Part shown: positions 7,795-16,067 of the stretch, in pieces | Layout of the letters: the number at the start of each line of letters is the position of its first letter | How positions within the stretch are numbered: the stretch's first letter is position 1 | Source: an uncultured candidate division Zixibacteria bacterium | GTDB lineage: Bacteria; Zixibacteria; MSB-5A5; GN15; PGXB01 | Length of the DNA: 64,000 bases | NCBI GenBank assembly: GCA_937925655.1 | Contig: CALAMC010000098.1 | Span: forward strand, 37,542-101,541 | Reading direction: 5' to 3' | The notes under the pieces: model-generated | Database searches by the model: none | What the model was told of the DNA's origin: nothing | Seen by the model: the letters and a program-made list of their open reading frames with translations, nothing else | Position numbers and translations under genes: made by a program

Positions 7795-9534
7795 TTAATC
7801 CGTCCGGCTCATGATTTTATACGACGGAAAATCGGCCGGGACTATGACGGATTTGTCCAGTAGGCAATCTTCCATGATCAGAATATCCAGTCCCGATGAA
7901 ATAAACGTGGCAAAGGCCGCCCGGGGTGTACGCACAATCGGCCAGCCGCGAAGATTTAAGGACGTGTTTAACAACACCGGCACGCCGGTCAGCCGGTCGA
8001 ATTCGTTCAGAATATCATACAGAAAGGGATTTTCGCGCGCGTTGACCGTTTGAATCCGGGCCGTTCCATCGATATGCGTCACGGCCGGAATTTGCGACCG
8101 TGTCTCTAATCGGACAATAAAATTGAAAAGCATATACGGTGATGGTCCGTCGCAATCGAAATATTCCCCGGCACGGTCCTGGGTGACGACCGGCGCGAAA
8201 GGACGGAACGGTTCGCGGAATTTTACCGCTTCATTGAGACGGGGCTTCATGTTGGAATCGCGCGGGTCGGCCAGAATCGACCGGAATCCCAGCGCCCGCG
8301 GCCCAAATTCCATCGGCCCCTGAAATAAACCGACAATTTTCCCCTCGGCCAGGCTCCGGGCGACCAACTCGGCTAATTCCGGGAGAGGATGTTTTGTATG
8401 AGGGATTTTATTCTCACCCAGAAAATTGGAAATATCAGCCGCTTCATACTTTGGCCCCGGCGGCGAGGCGGGTATCTTTATTTTTTTATTTTGCCCTGTG
8501 AGGGCATAATGACCATACAGCGCCGCCCCGAGCGCTCCGCCGCTGTCCGATGACGCCGGTTGAACGTGGATTTGCTCGAAAAAACCGCTTTTCAAAAGCT
8601 TTCCGGTTGCGGCGCAATTCAGCGCCACCCCGCCCGCCATGCATAAATTATTTTCACCGGTGATTTCTCTCGCATAGCGGGCCATGGAGAATATGATTTT
8701 CTCCGTGACGGCCTGAATTGAGGCGGCAATATCTTTGTCCGATGATGTAATTTCCTGACCGGGCATTCGCCGGGGACGGCCAAAAAGCCTTTCCAATCGT
8801 TTCGAGGTCATGGTCAGCCCATAGTGGAACTTAAAATATTTTAAATTCAGATGAATCGAGCCATCATCCCGAATATTCACGATTTCATTTTCGATCAAAT
8901 CGGCATATCTGCTTTGGCCACAGGGCGCCAGCCCCATAACTTTGTACTCCGATGAATTAACCGTAAACCCCAGAAAGAACGTGAACGCCGAATAAAGCAG
9001 GCCAACCGAGTGCGGGTAGTTCATGGTCTTGATTATTTTTATATCGGTACCGGACGCTTTGCCTATCGAGGCCGTCGCCCACTCCCCGACCCCGTCGATA
9101 GTCAATATGGCGGCCCGGTCGAACGGCGAAGTATAATACGACCCGGCGGCGTGCGACAGGTGATGCTCGATAAAATATATATCGCCGTGATAGTGCAATT
9201 TCGATTTGATTACATGCGGGGTCCATAGTTTTTCACGAAGCCAGACCGGGATGGCCAGGCGAAAGGCGGGATACGAAAACGGCACGGTCTGCAAATAGCC
9301 GTTTAAAATCCGGTCAAATTTCAGAAACGGTTTGTCATAGAAGAAGATAGCGTCGATGTCCTCGATTTTGAGTCCGCCCTTTTCAAGACAGAAGTTTATG
9401 GCGTTGATCGGGAAATCGGCGTCGTGTTTACGTCCGGTGAATCGCTCCTCCTGCGCCCCGGCCACGGGGACGCCGTCAATTGCCAGCGCCGCGGCGGAAT
9501 CATGATAGAAACAGGATATGCCGAGTATATTCAT
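7795..9534 (-). CDS. NodU/CmcH/TobZ-type O-carbamoyltransferase
   Basis: 579 aa from the ATG giving MNILGISCFYHDSAAAL; the frame is open 18 codons further upstream but that part overlaps the neighbour. N-terminal Kae1/ASKHA-like domain: HHLSHAAGSYY (metal-binding His), LTIDGVGEWA, and MAGGVALNC. C-terminal domain carries MEFGPRALGFRSIL and KFREPFRPFAPVV, the carbamoyl-phosphate/ATP region of the TobZ C-terminus. These enzymes make carbamoyl-AMP from carbamoyl phosphate and ATP and transfer the carbamoyl group to a hydroxyl of a sugar, antibiotic or toxin. Acceptor unknown here. Starts 4 nt after the SxtJ-like gene stop. Confidence 0.92.
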   Translation of the reverse strand: MNILGISCFYHDSAAALAIDGVPVAGAQEERFTGRKHDADFPINAINFCLEKGGLKIEDIDAIFFYDKPFLKFDRILNGYLQTVPFSYPAFRLAIPVWLREKLWTPHVIKSKLHYHGDIYFIEHHLSHAAGSYYTSPFDRAAILTIDGVGEWATASIGKASGTDIKIIKTMNYPHSVGLLYSAFTFFLGFTVNSSEYKVMGLAPCGQSRYADLIENEIVNIRDDGSIHLNLKYFKFHYGLTMTSKRLERLFGRPRRMPGQEITSSDKDIAASIQAVTEKIIFSMARYAREITGENNLCMAGGVALNCAATGKLLKSGFFEQIHVQPASSDSGGALGAALYGHYALTGQNKKIKIPASPPGPKYEAADISNFLGENKIPHTKHPLPELAELVARSLAEGKIVGLFQGPMEFGPRALGFRSILADPRDSNMKPRLNEAVKFREPFRPFAPVVTQDRAGEYFDCDGPSPYMLFNFIVRLETRSQIPAVTHIDGTARIQTVNARENPFLYDILNEFDRLTGVPVLLNTSLNLRGWPIVRTPRAAFATFISSGLDILIMEDCLLDKSVIVPADFPSYKIMSRTD

Positions 9535-9538
9535 CGCA

Positions 9539-9775
9539 TCAACTCTGATGTTTCGCCCGTTCGCGGTCGAAGGCCCCGATTTCGGCATCCTGCCAGTTGG
9601 TGTCGGCTTCCAATCTTTTGCGCAGGGGATCGAATCCGAACAACTTCATAACGATGCCGAACGGTGTGAAAATCAGAAAATAAAAAACAAACAGAATGAT
9701 TTCCAATTGCACCCGCGCGAAAGCCCGGGCGAATTTTTTCCAGGCCGACCAGATTTTATTTAAAAAAGATTTCAT
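9539..9775 (-). CDS. SxtJ-like small membrane protein
   Basis: 78 aa. One hydrophobic segment (about 24-42: LEIILFVFYFLIFTPFGIV) followed by the amphipathic MKLFGFDPLRKR and TNWQDAE motifs, which resemble the end of SxtJ-family membrane proteins. First gene of the cassette, almost touching the carbamoyltransferase start. In cyanobacterial saxitoxin clusters sxtI (carbamoyltransferase), sxtJ and sxtK sit together, and the same trio recurs in many unrelated bacteria; its biochemical role is not known. It is shorter than SxtJ and has one clear helix, so family membership is likely but not certain. Confidence 0.7.
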   Translation of the reverse strand: MKSFLNKIWSAWKKFARAFARVQLEIILFVFYFLIFTPFGIVMKLFGFDPLRKRLEADTNWQDAEIGAFDRERAKHQS

Positions 9776-9866
9776 TTGTCATAATTTACGGCGCAAAATA
9801 GATTCTATCAAGTGTCATATGAAAACGAAAGCCCGCCGGTCGGGCATTAAACAGGAAGGAATCGCC

Positions 9867-10262
9867 ATGAGAACATTCAGGAAAGTGTCATTATTGGCCG
9901 TTACCGCCGTTTTAATAACCACCGCCGCCGCGTCGGCCTTGCCGCCGGTCGAGGGCCGCGTCTTCAGCATTTACCCGGCGGTCAACGAGGTGTCATTCTA
10001 CAAAAACGCCGAGGATGATTTCGATAATCGCGGCTGGACTTTGCAGGTGATTTCGATTAACAGCTTTAAACTACTGACCAATTTCACGATCGAATTCACC
10101 GGCGATTTCAACTGGGATATGTCGTATCTGGACCGGGATTATTATATCGAGTTGTCGTTTGTCAAACCGCTGGCCGGCAAGTTATCGTTTAATTATCAGA
10201 GAATCATTTCCACCTTCGAAGACAGCAATATCAATCAGGTGGGGTTAAGGCTGTCGTTGTGA
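9867..10262 (+). CDS. Exported beta-rich protein, probable outer-membrane or periplasmic
   Basis: 131 aa from ATG 9867, chosen because AGGAAGGA (9853-9860) precedes it and a signal peptide starts there (MRTFRKVSLLAVTAVLITTA, cleavage near ASA-LPP). The mature part has alternating aromatic/polar strands (FTIEFTGDFNWDMSYL, YYIELSFVKPL, KLSFNYQRI) and ends in VGLRLSL, like the last strand of an outer-membrane barrel, though it is too short for a full barrel. A hairpin GCCCG-CCGGT-CGGGC (9831-9845) lies in the leader. Family not recognised. Confidence 0.65.
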   Translation: MRTFRKVSLLAVTAVLITTAAASALPPVEGRVFSIYPAVNEVSFYKNAEDDFDNRGWTLQVISINSFKLLTNFTIEFTGDFNWDMSYLDRDYYIELSFVKPLAGKLSFNYQRIISTFEDSNINQVGLRLSL

Positions 10263-10341
10263 GGGGATGTATTCTTGCAAATCAAATCAATATGGCGAAA
10301 TGACAATATGGGAACAGAGAAAAAAGACGAGAGGAGACTCA

Positions 10342-11238
10342 ATGATAGGAATAAAACCGCCCAAAACCCCTAATGATATAAGGGAAAAACTAAACAACCT
10401 TTATATTGAAGACATCATAAGCCCGGAAGGTTGGAAATGTAAATTTGAGAAGCAGTGCGCCAATAGCTGCAATCTATATGGCAAAGAATTGCTCTTTCCG
10501 ATCGGCGCAATGGTGGGGGATTTTTATGAAAAACACAAAATCTTGTTTATCGGCATCAATTCTAATGATGGCGCTAAGGGGCCGGAGGATTTCTATGCCT
10601 GTTATGAATGGCTCCAAATTAAAAGCATTGCCATATCAAAGGTTATTTGGTATTTGACCCAACGATTAACCGGTGAGCAAAATGCAGAAATCGGTGAGGC
10701 GATGGATCGCATTGCATTCACCAATTGCGTAAAATGTTCGGTTGATAAAGAGGCCGGTACGCCCACCCGTGTTATGTACAATAATTGCATTATGAAACTC
10801 GAAATTATGATTAAGGAGATTACAATATTGAAGCCCAAATTAATTATTTGCCTGGGAGATCCACCTTTTTGGGCGATACAAAGTTGCTTCATCGATTCAG
10901 TTGAATTGATTAAAAAAGAACATAAGGTAAATGGATTTAATGAATGGATGTTTAAATTCCATTCGGATAATGAATCCATAAATGTAATCCGCCTTTTTAA
11001 TCCCGGTCGGGGTCATATTAGGGTAAACAAGATTTACAATAATCTGCATATAGATTCTTATAAATTGCCGGAAAATTGGAGAAAATTCGTGGCGACTTAT
11101 ACCAATTCAGGCTCCCGATTGGCAAATGAATTAACAAATAAATTTAAAATGAAAGATTCTGCCGATATTATAAACCCGTTCTACGACGCCATGATCGAGG
11201 CAATGATGTCGGAAATAGGTCTCAAATATTATTATTGA
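10342..11238 (+). CDS. Uracil-DNA glycosylase-like (UDG superfamily) protein, Cys-rich
   Basis: 298 aa from ATG 10342 (GAGGAG five nt upstream). The order of motifs matches the UDG fold: KILFIGINSNDG (about 66-77) for motif 1, then TNCVKCS (about 127-133), PKLIICLGDPPFWAI (about 165-179), and RLFNPGRGH as the last, His-containing motif. Cys33, 39 and 43 plus Cys129 and 132 could hold an iron-sulfur cluster as in family 4/5 UDGs. Base composition is clearly AT-rich compared with both neighbours, suggesting recent transfer, possibly as a defence or mobile-element cargo gene. Substrate and enzymatic competence are unknown; the match is by motif only. Confidence 0.55.
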   Translation: MIGIKPPKTPNDIREKLNNLYIEDIISPEGWKCKFEKQCANSCNLYGKELLFPIGAMVGDFYEKHKILFIGINSNDGAKGPEDFYACYEWLQIKSIAISKVIWYLTQRLTGEQNAEIGEAMDRIAFTNCVKCSVDKEAGTPTRVMYNNCIMKLEIMIKEITILKPKLIICLGDPPFWAIQSCFIDSVELIKKEHKVNGFNEWMFKFHSDNESINVIRLFNPGRGHIRVNKIYNNLHIDSYKLPENWRKFVATYTNSGSRLANELTNKFKMKDSADIINPFYDAMIEAMMSEIGLKYYY

Positions 11239-11453
11239 TTCTCATTCCCGCCATGGGCGACAGCCACCCCTCGTCTGCCGCCTGCCATTATCGGTCCAAG
11301 GATCCATTGAGTGATGACATTTCAGGTGGAAATCGGGTCGGAAATAGTCTTGAACAATTATGAGAGACATTTTTGCCCCCCGATTACATTTGCCTTTCAA
11401 CCGACATAAATATATTATTATCATTTTATATAGACAAACCTTCGGAGAAACAT

Positions 11454-11945
11454 ATGTCATACAGCTTCAAACCGATTACTCCCGATGACCGCGTGGCCGT
11501 CATCGATATTCTAAATCACTTCATCGAAAACAGCTTTGCCGCATACTCTGAAAAGAATATCCCCTATGAATTTTTCGACCGCCTCCTGATGGTCATAGGC
11601 AATTACCCGGCCGTCACCATCCGCGATGACAACGACAGCACCGTCGGCTTCGCTTTCATGCACGCCTATCACCCCGCCGACAGCATGCGCCACACCGCCG
11701 AACTGACCTATTTCATCCTGCCCGAACACACCGGCCGCGGCCTGGGCAAACTCATGCTGGACTATCTCACCGAACAGGCCCGCGAACGGGGCATAAAAAT
11801 ATTCCTCGGCCAGATTTCATCGCTCAACGAACAAAGCCTCAATTTCCATAAAAAACATGGCTTCCGCGAAGTCGGCCGTTTCCCCAAAGTGGGCTGCAAA
11901 AACAGCCGCGATTTCGACGTCGTCTGGGTTCAAAAGGAGATTTGA
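11454..11945 (+). CDS. GNAT N-acetyltransferase (phosphinothricin acetyltransferase-like)
   Basis: 163 aa from ATG 11454 (GGAGAAAC upstream). GNAT fold with acetyl-CoA motif A as LPEHTGRGLGKLMLDYL, an AELTYFIL strand before it, and the C-terminal FHKKHGFREVGRFPKVG motif common to the PAT/YwnH-type amino-acid or phosphinothricin acetyltransferases. Likely cytosolic small-molecule N-acetyltransferase; the acceptor cannot be told. It ends at 11945, just before the TTG start of the next gene, so both are probably co-transcribed. Confidence 0.85.
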   Translation: MSYSFKPITPDDRVAVIDILNHFIENSFAAYSEKNIPYEFFDRLLMVIGNYPAVTIRDDNDSTVGFAFMHAYHPADSMRHTAELTYFILPEHTGRGLGKLMLDYLTEQARERGIKIFLGQISSLNEQSLNFHKKHGFREVGRFPKVGCKNSRDFDVVWVQKEI

Positions 11946-11947
11946 TA

Positions 11948-13441
11948 TTGGCGAGCAAGAACCGTAACACCCGCATAATCAGGATAACCCTTGCCGTCCT
12001 TTGTGCTTTCTATCTGGTACTTCTTATTCCCGACTCCGAACCGGTTATTCCCGCCGACGACGGAGCCAAACAACCCTTTGCCTGGAATCAGGACCAGTAC
12101 TGGTCGCTTCTCGAAAACCGTTTCAATGAAGCTCGTCGGCTTGGCTGTGACTCATTAAAAGACCAAATCGCCCGGGGGCTTGATTCCACCGGCGTGCTGA
12201 TATCAAGACTGGCCGGCGATACCCTTCAGCCTGATAACAGCCTCTTTACCTTGATCGAAACGCATCTGTTCGACCTAACCTGTCTTCTGGCCGCCTGCCC
12301 GGACAGCCTGTCGGGGTTTATCAATCTTTACACCGGTATGAGATATCTGCTGATAAATCAGGCCCGGCGCTGGGATATGAATACGCCTGCCGCCCGCGAC
12401 CGGGTGTATCGCCTTATCTACGGTGGACGGACCGCGCTTGAAGAAATTATGCTTCAGGCCGGCCCGGACAAAAGCCCGGAACTGACTTTCGGAACCGATG
12501 AACCCTCGGCCACACCGGCGGCCAAATTCATGGACGTCGCCATCCACAGCGGCGATATTCTGGTTTCGCGCGGCGGCGCCCCCACTTCGGCTCTTATCGC
12601 CCGTGGCAACGATTATCCCGGCAATTTTTCCCATGCCGCGCTGGTTCATATTGACGATGGGACCGGTAAAATATCCATAATCGAATCGCATATTGAAATC
12701 GGGGTCGCCATCGCCGACGTTGAAAAATATCTGAAAGATACCAAACTCCGCATAATGGTTCTTCGCCTGCGATCCGATCATCCATCGCTTGAAACCGACC
12801 CGGAACTGCCGCATAAGGCCGCCGAATATGCCATGGCGCGAGCCAAAGCCGGGCATATCCCCTATGATTTTGCGATGGACATATCCGAACCCTCAAAGTT
12901 GTTTTGCTCCGAAGTTGTCTCCGACGCCTATGGCGCCCAAGGCGTGAACCTCTGGGCGGGGCTGTCGCATATTTCCAGCCCGGGTGTGAGAAACTGGCTG
13001 GCCGCTTTCGGGGTGAGAAATTTCACGACGCAGGAACCCTCGGATTTGGAATATGACCCGCAACTGCAGGTTGTGGCCGAATGGCGCGATTTCGAAACCC
13101 TCTGGCAGGATCGAATGGACAACGCCGTGGTCGATGTCATGCTCGAGGATGCCGAGCGCGGAATGAAATTGAAATATAATCGTCTGATGCTCCCGCTCGC
13201 CCGCGTCTTGAAACTATACAGCTCGATTTTAAACCGATTCGGCCAAGCCGGTCCCGTCCCGGAAGGCATGAATGCCACCGTCGCCCTTAAAAACGAGTGG
13301 TTTTCCGGCCGCCACCGACAAATCAAAAAAAGGCTGGAGGTTTTGGCCGGCCAATTTCGGGAAAAAAATGCCTACTTGCCTCCCTATTGGGAACTGGTTA
13401 AACTCGCCCGTCAGGCGAAAGATTCTATATATTCCTCTTGA
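11948..13441 (+). CDS. YiiX/YaeF-type permuted papain-like amidase (C92 family)
   Basis: 497 aa. TTG 11948 is preferred because AGGAGA ends 7 nt before it; an upstream TTG at 11942 would leave one nt. N-terminal signal anchor (about 8-27, IRITLAVLCAFYLVLLI). Central domain is a circularly permuted NlpC/P60-like hydrolase: SGDILVSRGG, His229 in NFSHAALVHI, then acidic ESHIEIGV, and Cys320 in LFCSEVVSDAYG. In YiiX-like enzymes the His precedes the Cys, as here. Flanking helical regions of about 170 residues on each side are of unknown use. Likely periplasmic amidase or hydrolase acting on peptidoglycan or lipid substrates; specificity unproven. Confidence 0.8.
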   Translation: MASKNRNTRIIRITLAVLCAFYLVLLIPDSEPVIPADDGAKQPFAWNQDQYWSLLENRFNEARRLGCDSLKDQIARGLDSTGVLISRLAGDTLQPDNSLFTLIETHLFDLTCLLAACPDSLSGFINLYTGMRYLLINQARRWDMNTPAARDRVYRLIYGGRTALEEIMLQAGPDKSPELTFGTDEPSATPAAKFMDVAIHSGDILVSRGGAPTSALIARGNDYPGNFSHAALVHIDDGTGKISIIESHIEIGVAIADVEKYLKDTKLRIMVLRLRSDHPSLETDPELPHKAAEYAMARAKAGHIPYDFAMDISEPSKLFCSEVVSDAYGAQGVNLWAGLSHISSPGVRNWLAAFGVRNFTTQEPSDLEYDPQLQVVAEWRDFETLWQDRMDNAVVDVMLEDAERGMKLKYNRLMLPLARVLKLYSSILNRFGQAGPVPEGMNATVALKNEWFSGRHRQIKKRLEVLAGQFREKNAYLPPYWELVKLARQAKDSIYSS

Positions 13442-13634
13442 ACTTTTTTTGAGGAATTCGTATCTTTATTGGCAAATGACACGATCTCCATATTAATAGT
13501 TTAATGGTAGGGATCTTTTAGAAACTAACCGAAAACCTAATGGGAGATTCGGCGCAATGGTGCGCAAATGACGTTTATCCGATTCAAAAGGACGTTCGAG
13601 TGATGAATCGGTATAAACAAATCTGGAGTGTAGA
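13442..13634 (+). promoter_or_regulatory. Long leader of the RRM gene with inverted repeat
   Basis: 193 bp without ORF before the RNA-binding protein gene. Contains an 8-bp inverted repeat CCGATTCA (13579-13586) / TGAATCGG (13604-13611) 24 nt before the start codon, leaving GGAG free just before the ATG. A structured leader is in keeping with the cold- and auto-regulated leaders of bacterial RNA-binding proteins, but no known element was recognised. Confidence 0.35.
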
Positions 13635-13961
13635 ATGAATATCTACGTAGGTAACCTGTCACGCACGACGACAGAAGACGATCTTCGCAATTTATTCGCC
13701 GAATACGGCGAAGTCAGCTCGGTAAACATTCTAAAAGATCGCTACACCAATGAACCGCGCGGGTTCGGGTTTGTCGAAATGCCCGGCAAAGATGAAGCTA
13801 TGAAAGCCATCGCCGAGCTCAACGGCGCCGAACTGGGCGGTCGTTCCCTGACCATCAATGAGGCTCGTCCTCGCACCGATAATCGCGGTGGCGGTGGCGG
13901 CGGCCGTGGTCCGGGCGGCGGTAACCGCGGTGGTGGCGGCGGCGGACGTCGCAGATACTAA
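13635..13961 (+). CDS. RRM-type RNA-binding protein with Gly/Arg-rich tail
   Basis: 108 aa. Single RNA-recognition motif: RNP2 IYVGNL (residues 3-8) and RNP1 RGFGFVEM (42-49), ending near residue 80. The tail (about 85-108) is almost only Gly and Arg (RGGGGGGRG...GGGGGGRRRY), the RGG style of cyanobacterial Rbp and similar proteins. GGAG precedes the ATG. Single-RRM proteins of this size are cold-induced RNA chaperones or regulators in several bacterial phyla. Monocistronic, with its own leader and terminator. Confidence 0.95.
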   Translation: MNIYVGNLSRTTTEDDLRNLFAEYGEVSSVNILKDRYTNEPRGFGFVEMPGKDEAMKAIAELNGAELGGRSLTINEARPRTDNRGGGGGGRGPGGGNRGGGGGGRRRY

Positions 13962-13980
13962 ACCACTATCCAAGACTTCC

Positions 13981-14012
13981 AAACGGGGCCCTGTCGAAGG
14001 ACCCCGTTTTTT
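13981..14012 (+). terminator. Intrinsic terminator of the RRM gene
   Basis: Stem AAACGGGG / CCCCGTTT (13981-13988 and 14002-14009) followed by a T-run into 14012. Confidence 0.85.
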
Positions 14013-14075
14013 GTTGGCATTGTCACCGGTTTTTCCTACCCTGATAAAAACGCAAAAAACCCGCAGGAGAATTTT

Positions 14076-14741
14076 ATGCAACGGCTGGTTACGATTTCTT
14101 TCATTTTAATATTTATAATGACTTTGGGCTGTGGGCAAAAAAAAGACGATGCCCGAACTTTGCCGCCGGCGCCGTCCAGTCTCACGCTGGCTGACCTGAC
14201 CGGCTTTATGACCGGCTCGTTTTCATCGGCCGAACAGGCAGTATCCGATTCTGAATTTTTTGATATCCGCCTGGAAATGTGGCCGATCTGGCTGCACCGC
14301 TCCGACGCCCACTGGCTGTATGTCGAACAGGCCGCCGCTTCACATCTAAGCCGCCCCTACCGTCAGCGCGTTTATAGAGTTTTCCAGACCGATGACACCA
14401 CGTTTATTTCCGAAGTTTATGAAATTCCCGAACCGGAACGCTTTTCGAACCGATGGCGCGAGGATATGCCGCTGGCCGAACTTACTGCCGACTCCCTAAT
14501 CCCCCGCCCCGGTTGCGCCATCATTTTACATCCGGAAGGCGATTCCGTCTTTGTCGGAAGCACCGTCGATGCCCAATGCAAAAGCGATCATAACGATGCC
14601 TCCTGGGCCACGTCGGAAGTGCGTATCGCCAAAGATTACCTGTTTAGCTGGGATCGAGGTTGGAGCGCCGATTCTTTGCAGGTCTGGGGGGCCGTAACCG
14701 GCGGATATATTTTCAAAAAGATAAAAAACACCAAAGAATAG
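14076..14741 (+). CDS. CpcT/CpeT-like lipoprotein
   Basis: 221 aa with a lipoprotein signal (MQRLVTISFILIFIMTLGC, lipid Cys19). The mature part has the CpcT/CpeT family pattern: LTGFMTGSFSSAEQA, DIRLEMWPIWLHR, HWLYVEQAAA, RPYRQRVYRV, and a late Cys in VDAQCKS. In cyanobacteria the family are bilin lyases of phycobilisomes; here there is no sign of phototrophy, and the lipoprotein signal places it in the envelope. It therefore more likely uses the same beta-barrel for another ligand. AGGAG precedes the start; its own terminator follows. Confidence 0.8.
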   Translation: MQRLVTISFILIFIMTLGCGQKKDDARTLPPAPSSLTLADLTGFMTGSFSSAEQAVSDSEFFDIRLEMWPIWLHRSDAHWLYVEQAAASHLSRPYRQRVYRVFQTDDTTFISEVYEIPEPERFSNRWREDMPLAELTADSLIPRPGCAIILHPEGDSVFVGSTVDAQCKSDHNDASWATSEVRIAKDYLFSWDRGWSADSLQVWGAVTGGYIFKKIKNTKE

Positions 14742-14756
14742 TCATTTGAAAAAAAC

Positions 14757-14780
14757 AAGGCCCGCTTTTGGCGGGCCTTT
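14757..14780. terminator. Bidirectional intrinsic terminator
   Basis: Stem AAGGCCCGC / GCGGGCCTT (14757-14765 and 14771-14779) with T-rich sequence on the plus side and a T-run on the minus side. Serves the CpcT-like gene and the converging small secreted protein gene. Confidence 0.85.
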
Positions 14781-14814
14781 TCTATATGAAATCGGACCTT
14801 AGGGGGAACAGATC

Positions 14815-15195
14815 CTACTCTTCGCAACTGCCGTCACGCAGGCGACTGCGGATTTTATCGCGCGCTTGATCGCGATCCCGAAGCATATCGCCCTCGGTTT
14901 CATTGTACCGAAAGTTGAAACGATTATTTATTTCATGGCGGGCGCCACTGCCGTCACCATTCGCATTGCCGTTACCGTCACCAAAGCCGAACCGGGATTT
15001 GAATCCGCTCCCGTCTCGGGGAGAGGTCCAGTCCTCGTCCTGTCCATCGGGAATACCATCGTCATCGGCGTCCCGCAACCACTGGAAGAAATTAAAGCCG
15101 CCCCCGAACATGGAACCGTTCCCGGCGGAAACCTGGCTTGCCCCTATCAGCAAAGCCAGCCCGAAAATGAGTGCGAACATGGTTGACTTGCGCAT
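14815..15195 (-). CDS. Small secreted protein with Asp-rich calcium-type repeat
   Basis: 126 aa with a signal peptide (MRKSTMFALIFGLALLIGASQVSA). The mature protein carries one DADDDGIPDGQDEDW motif (about 42-56), like a thrombospondin type-3/EF-hand calcium loop, then a Gly/Asn/Asp-rich stretch (GDGNGNANGDGSG) and a charged Arg/Asp tail (MLRDRDQARDKIRSRLRDG) ending in SCEE. AAGGAG lies at good distance. Possibly a calcium-binding secreted or surface protein; no enzyme motif. Its style recurs in Zixibacteria-like genomes, as far as I recall. Confidence 0.7.
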   Translation of the reverse strand: MRKSTMFALIFGLALLIGASQVSAGNGSMFGGGFNFFQWLRDADDDGIPDGQDEDWTSPRDGSGFKSRFGFGDGNGNANGDGSGARHEINNRFNFRYNETEGDMLRDRDQARDKIRSRLRDGSCEE

Positions 15196-15492
15196 TGCTT
15201 ACTCCTTGCTAAATTGTTTTCATCTCGCAGGGGACTCATCGTCCTCGCCCCGGTTTAAATCAATATCCATGCCAATCTTCAGCGAAAACCACAATTTATT
15301 GACCAGCAACAACATCAAGCGACACATTTTATCCGCCTTCCTGCCCGGTCGTACCATCGCGTACAAATATGAGTGGTTTCGTACGGCTTGGTACGGTCCA
15401 CAGAAGTCTTATTGGGCCATTACATCAAATGATTTGCCTTTTATCATTTGTCACCTTATTAATTGCAGGAACACAAAAAGCTTATTGATGCC

Positions 15493-16041
15493 ATGACCGA
15501 TAAAAACGCAAATATCATTACCGAGCGGTTGGTTCTTCGCCGCTTCACGCTGGCCGATGCACCCGAGGTTCAACGTCTGGCCGGAGACAAACTGGTGGCC
15601 GCCACCACCCTTAATATTCCACACCCTTATGAAAACGGCATGGCCGAAGAGTGGATATCGACTCACCTTAAAGAGATCGAAGACGGCAAGCTTAGCAACT
15701 TCGCCATCACCCTTAAAAATACGGGTCAATTGATCGGGGCAGTCGGACTGCATATAAATAAACGCTTCAATCGAGCCGAACTGGGTTACTGGGTTGGCGT
15801 GCCATACTGGAATAAAGGGTATTGCACCGAAGCCGCGCGGGCCATGATAAAACACGGCTTGGAGGACCTTAAACTTCATCGTATTTTTGCCACCCACTTT
15901 GTCGGCAACGATGCTTCCGGGCGGGTCATGCAAAAAACCGGCATGAAATACGAAGGTCTTCTCCGTCAGCACGTCTGCAAAGACGGACAATATTATGATC
16001 TGATCATGTATTCAATATTGAATTCCGATGCGCCTTTATAA
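15493..16041 (+). CDS. GNAT acetyltransferase (RimJ/RimL-type)
   Basis: 182 aa from ATG 15493; a TTG start at 15463 is also open and neither has a strong Shine-Dalgarno. Begins with TERLVLRRFTLADAPEV, the typical RimJ/RimL opening, followed by AELGYWVGVPYWNKGYCTEA (acetyl-CoA motif) and ATHFVGNDASGRVMQKTGMK. Family members acetylate N-termini of ribosomal proteins or small molecules; the substrate is not evident. Upstream, 15196-15492 holds no other gene that I can support. Confidence 0.85.
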   Translation: MTDKNANIITERLVLRRFTLADAPEVQRLAGDKLVAATTLNIPHPYENGMAEEWISTHLKEIEDGKLSNFAITLKNTGQLIGAVGLHINKRFNRAELGYWVGVPYWNKGYCTEAARAMIKHGLEDLKLHRIFATHFVGNDASGRVMQKTGMKYEGLLRQHVCKDGQYYDLIMYSILNSDAPL

Positions 16042-16067
16042 AAAAATGAATTAAAGGGCCTGATATT

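Noticed and set aside
14076..14741. Evidence of phototrophy from a CpcT-like gene
   Set aside because: Only the fold is shared; the protein is a lipoprotein and no pigment genes are present.
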